Shown here piece after piece: positions 61,236-64,000 of a stretch of DNA of 64,000 nucleotides; position 1 is the stretch's first letter, and every line of letters begins with the position of its first letter. Below the pieces are notes generated by a model that did no database searches, was not told the DNA's origin, and was given only the letters and a program-made list of their open reading frames with translations. The stretch is from Prevotella sp. (GTDB lineage Bacteria; Bacteroidota; Bacteroidia; Bacteroidales; Bacteroidaceae). Made by a program: the position numbers and the translations under genes. The DNA lies in NCBI GenBank assembly GCA_016291495.1, contig JAEEXI010000011.1, positions 17,936 to 81,935 on the forward strand, read 5' to 3'.

Positions 61236-63452
61236 TTATCTTATGAATAGCAGCTCACGGTATTTGGGCAGAGGCCAGAGCGAGTCATCAACGATGAGTT
61301 CCAACTTGTCGATTTCATAACGGATGGTGTCGAGCTTTGGCTCTACCTTGTCATGATAAGCGATGGCCTTCTCGTGCTCGTCCTCAATCTTGTTGGCCAG
61401 CTTACGGGCGTTGACGAGTTCTTCGACTCCCTTCTCGATAGCGCTGGTGCGCTCGGCAATCTCCTCAATGAGTTTGAGGTTACGGGCACTGAGTTTCTCT
61501 GCCTTGTCAACGGGGAAGATGGTGGCCATATTCTCGACGTTCTTCAGCAACTGACTCTGGTAGCGGGTAGCAACGGGAATGATATGGTTCATTGAGAGGT
61601 CGCCAAGGACACGGGCCTCAATCTGAATCTTCTTGGTGTAGGTCTCCCATTTCACCTCATTGCGGGCCTCCAACTCCTTCTTCGTCATCACACCCAGGCT
61701 CTCGAACATGTCGATGCTCTCCTGGTCGAGGTAGCGCTCGAAGATCTTCGGACAGGACTTCTCAACATCGAGTCCACGCTTTTCAGCCTCAACAACCCAC
61801 TCGTCGGAGTAGCCATTGCCATCGAAGCGGATGGGCTTACAGGTCTTGATGTCGTCGCGCAGCACGTCGATGATGGCGTGGAAGGTGGCGCTGTGGCCTG
61901 TACCAGCGAGCTTCTTCTCGTACTCGGGAATCTTGGCATCAACACGCTTCTTGAACGAGACGAGTGCCTCAGCAACAGCAGAGTTCAGGGCTATCATCGC
62001 ACTGGCGCAGTTGGCCTCAGAACCTACGGCACGGAACTCGAAACGGTTACCTGTAAAGGCGAAGGGAGAGGTACGGTTACGGTCAGTGTTGTCGATGAAC
62101 AACTCAGGAATCTCAGGGATATCCATCTTCAGACCTTGTTTGCCAGCCATAGCCAGAATATCATCCTTGTCAGCTTTTTCAATGTGGTCGAGCAGTTCGC
62201 TAACCTGCTTGCCGAGGAACGAAGATACGATGGCGGGAGGTGCCTCGTTGGCGCCCAGACGATGGGCGTTAGTGGCACTCATAATAGAGGCCTTCAGCAG
62301 TCCGTTGTGCTTATACACACCCATCAGTGTCTCAACGATGAACGTGGCGAAGCGGAGGTTCTGCTCAGCGGTCTTACCAGGTGCGTGCAGCAAGATGCCG
62401 TTGTCTGTGGAGAGCGACCAGTTGTTGTGCTTACCACTACCGTTGATGCCTGCGAACGGCTTTTCGTGGAGCAGTACACGGAAGCCGTGCTTACGGGCTA
62501 CCTTCTTCATGACTGACATCAGCAACATGTTATGGTCAACAGCCAAATTGGTCTCCTCGAAGATAGGTGCCAACTCAAACTGGTTGGGAGCTACCTCGTT
62601 ATGGCGGGTCTTACAGGGGATGCCCAGTTCAAGGGCTTCAATCTCCAAATCCTTCATGAAGGCCTGCACACGCTCGGGGATAGCACCGAAGTAATGGTCG
62701 TCCATCTGCTGGTTCTTGGCCGAGTCGTGACCCATGAGCGTACGACCCGTCAGCAGCAGGTCAGGACGGGCTGCATAGAGGCCCTCGTCCACCAGGAAAT
62801 ACTCCTGCTCCCAACCGAGGTTGGAGGTAACCTTCTTCACTGCGGGGTCGAAATAATGGCAGACGTCCACGGCAGCGACATTCACGGCATGCAGGGCACG
62901 TAGCAGCGGTGCCTTATAGTCGAGTGCTTCACCGCTGTAAGAGATAAATACGGTGGGGATACACAAGGTGTCATCAATAATAAATACAGGTGATGTGGGG
63001 TCCCAGGCAGAATAGCCGCGAGCCTCGAAGGTTGAGCGGATACCGCCAGAAGGGAACGACGAGGCATCCGGTTCCTGCTGAACGAGCAACTTGCCGGTGA
63101 ACTCCTCTACCATACCACCCTTGCCGTCGTGCTCAATGAATGAGTCGTGTTTCTCGGCAGTGCCTTCTGTCAACGGCTGGAACCAGTGGGTATAGTGTGT
63201 CACTCCGTTTTCTACGGCCCACTGCTTCATACCTGCTGCCACAGCATCGGCAATGTCACGATCTAGACGGGCACCATTGTCCATCACGTCAATCATCTTT
63301 TCGTATACCTGTTTCGGCAGGTACTTATACATTTTCTCACGATTGAAGACCTTCTTACCAAAATACTCGTAAGGTCTGTCACTGGGTGCTTTTACGTCGA
63401 GGGCCTTCTTCTTGAAGGCCTCACCGACAACCTGAAATCTTAATGCTTCCAT
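61236..63452 (-). CDS. glnN: Glutamine synthetase type III (GlnN)
   Basis: Assimilates ammonia by amidating glutamate. At 738 residues it is the large GSIII form typical of Bacteroidales, not the 450-residue GSI. Motifs include FIEHDGKGGMVEEFTGK, FIDDTLCIPT-type sequence (FIIDDTLCIPTVFISY), NQFELAPIFEETN, INGSGKHNNWSLST and the N-terminal SIII-specific FQVVGEAFKKK. It is divergent from gltB, giving a GS/GOGAT pair around a shared 307-nt control region. Confidence 0.96.
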   Translation of the reverse strand: MEALRFQVVGEAFKKKALDVKAPSDRPYEYFGKKVFNREKMYKYLPKQVYEKMIDVMDNGARLDRDIADAVAAGMKQWAVENGVTHYTHWFQPLTEGTAEKHDSFIEHDGKGGMVEEFTGKLLVQQEPDASSFPSGGIRSTFEARGYSAWDPTSPVFIIDDTLCIPTVFISYSGEALDYKAPLLRALHAVNVAAVDVCHYFDPAVKKVTSNLGWEQEYFLVDEGLYAARPDLLLTGRTLMGHDSAKNQQMDDHYFGAIPERVQAFMKDLEIEALELGIPCKTRHNEVAPNQFELAPIFEETNLAVDHNMLLMSVMKKVARKHGFRVLLHEKPFAGINGSGKHNNWSLSTDNGILLHAPGKTAEQNLRFATFIVETLMGVYKHNGLLKASIMSATNAHRLGANEAPPAIVSSFLGKQVSELLDHIEKADKDDILAMAGKQGLKMDIPEIPELFIDNTDRNRTSPFAFTGNRFEFRAVGSEANCASAMIALNSAVAEALVSFKKRVDAKIPEYEKKLAGTGHSATFHAIIDVLRDDIKTCKPIRFDGNGYSDEWVVEAEKRGLDVEKSCPKIFERYLDQESIDMFESLGVMTKKELEARNEVKWETYTKKIQIEARVLGDLSMNHIIPVATRYQSQLLKNVENMATIFPVDKAEKLSARNLKLIEEIAERTSAIEKGVEELVNARKLANKIEDEHEKAIAYHDKVEPKLDTIRYEIDKLELIVDDSLWPLPKYRELLFIR

Positions 63453-63494
63453 CTTTTTACTTTTTAGGGTTACACTTTATTCACTTTCTCGCCG

Positions 63495-63527
63495 CAAAGG
63501 TACGACGTTTTGCAAGAAACGAGCAAA
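63495..63527 (-). promoter_or_regulatory. glnN promoter
   Basis: On the minus strand, TTTG (63527-63524), 21 nt, TACCTTTG (63502-63495) and then CG, 42 nt before the ATG. Confidence 0.75.
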
Positions 63528-63713
63528 ATTATGTGCCAATTTGTTTGTTAAATCATTTTTGAAATGACAATATGTAAACTAATTACACAATTTTCATGTC
63601 CTTTTGTTATCATTCTGCCTAAAACACTTCTCTTTTTGTTACAAATTGTCAAAAGTACAATTATTTTTAATCAAAATACAAATAAGTAACACGCCTACGA
63701 CATCTTTTTGCAT

Positions 63714-63721
63714 TACCTTTG
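63714..63721 (+). promoter_or_regulatory. gltB -7 element
   Basis: TACCTTTG followed by CAGCC, 38 nt before the ATG at 63760. Confidence 0.75.
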
Positions 63722-63759
63722 CAGCCGAAATCAGACATTATATATTAAATAATCAATAT

Positions 63760-64000
63760 ATGGCAAAAAGAAAGTTGGATAACATGGGACTCTACCAGAG
63801 CGACTATGAGCACGACGCTTGCGGCGTGGGTATGGTGGTAAATATCCACGGCGGAAAAAGTCACGACCTGGTGGACAATGCACTGAAGGTGCTTGAGAAC
63901 ATGGAACACCGTGGCGCCGAGACACGCGACAAGACCGGTGATGGTGCGGGTATCATGGTACAGATACCCCACGAGTTTATTTTGTTACAGGGTATCCCCG
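63760..64000 (+). CDS. gltB: Glutamate synthase large subunit (3' end outside window)
   Basis: Transfers the glutamine amide to 2-oxoglutarate. Only the first 80 codons are present, running off the window end. They contain the class II amidotransferase start DACGVGMVV, in which the cysteine (residue 21 of the precursor) becomes the N-terminal nucleophile after removal of a short propeptide. LENMEHRGAETRDKTGDGAG then follows the family pattern. It is paired divergently with glnN. Confidence 0.95.
   Translation, partial: MAKRKLDNMGLYQSDYEHDACGVGMVVNIHGGKSHDLVDNALKVLENMEHRGAETRDKTGDGAGIMVQIPHEFILLQGIP

Larger units (their letters stand above)
63453..63759. other. glnN-gltB divergent intergenic region
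   Basis: 307 AT-rich bases with a promoter at each end (63495-63527 minus, 63714-63721 plus). I see no ORF, terminator, clear operator or riboswitch between them. A nitrogen-responsive regulator would be expected to act here, but no site is evident by eye. Confidence 0.6.

Overview
The window is a typical stretch of chromosome from a member of Bacteroidota, most likely Prevotellaceae (Prevotella-like). Evidence: almost every gene start is preceded by the Bacteroidota promoter form (TTTG, about 20 nt, then TAnnTTTG, often ending in TTTGCA). Shine-Dalgarno sites are scarce. The gene set is that of an anaerobic, saccharolytic Bacteroidales: GlnN-type glutamine synthetase, RsfS-FtsH-CdsA, ParAB, a SpoIIE/STAS module, DUF349, DUF3822, DUF5020 and DUF5683 proteins, and several secreted plant-glycan hydrolases. 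No rRNA, CRISPR array, intact insertion sequence or prophage is visible. There is one tRNA (Gln, CUG).

Layout. 0-8.4 kb: GH36 alpha-galactosidase (5' end cut by the window), MATE exporter, RsmA (minus), LPG-synthase-TM flippase-like protein, PepD dipeptidase, CorA with a structured leader. 8.4-18.1 kb: DUF349 protein, tRNA-Gln, TlpA-like thioredoxin protein, a DUF6266-like gene behind an 11-nt repeat leader, then rsfS-ftsH-cdsA with a secreted GH5 cellulase attached. 18.1-23.3 kb (minus): surE-lpxB followed by a nucleobase uptake set (purine permease, DUF5020 outer-membrane protein, uracil permease). 23.4-30.5 kb: parA-parB-DUF5683-lytic transglycosylase-relA/spoT-pectinesterase. 30.5-38.7 kb: MerR regulator, a lipoprotein, GH2, alaS, HerA-like ATPase. 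38.7-39.6 kb: gene-free, repeat-rich. 39.6-44.2 kb (minus): TonB-receptor-like protein, NhaC antiporter and porin. 44.3-53.5 kb: secreted protein, dnaG, cls, rsmD and DUF3822 (minus) with a 30-aa membrane protein, RecD-like helicase, rmuC, PPTase. 53.5-55.8 kb (minus): SpoIIE-type phosphatase/kinase and STAS protein. 56-60.7 kb: YpfJ-like protease, then etfB-etfA-acyl-CoA dehydrogenase. 60.7-64 kb: a repeat-rich gap, then glnN (minus) divergent from gltB (cut by the window end), the GS/GOGAT ammonia-assimilation pair.

The most unusual signal is a dispersed family of short tandem repeats with a strict 7-nt period (sometimes 9 nt). They sit between genes, across stop and start codons, and in frame inside housekeeping genes (rsmA, lpxB, alaS twice, dnaG, cls, recD-like). 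In several of these proteins they encode the same Asn-Ser-Gln-Gln-Pro peptide. Other points of interest are: two paralogous small-RNA candidates, each with its own promoter and terminator (3554-3727 and 39388-39540, minus); an H-type pseudoknot ending 3 nt before the corA start; a 12-copy 11-nt repeat leader at 12804-12944; a 324-bp element with 38-bp terminal inverted repeats (60851-61174); and REP-like hairpins. Functions are assigned from protein family recognition only; no database search was possible.
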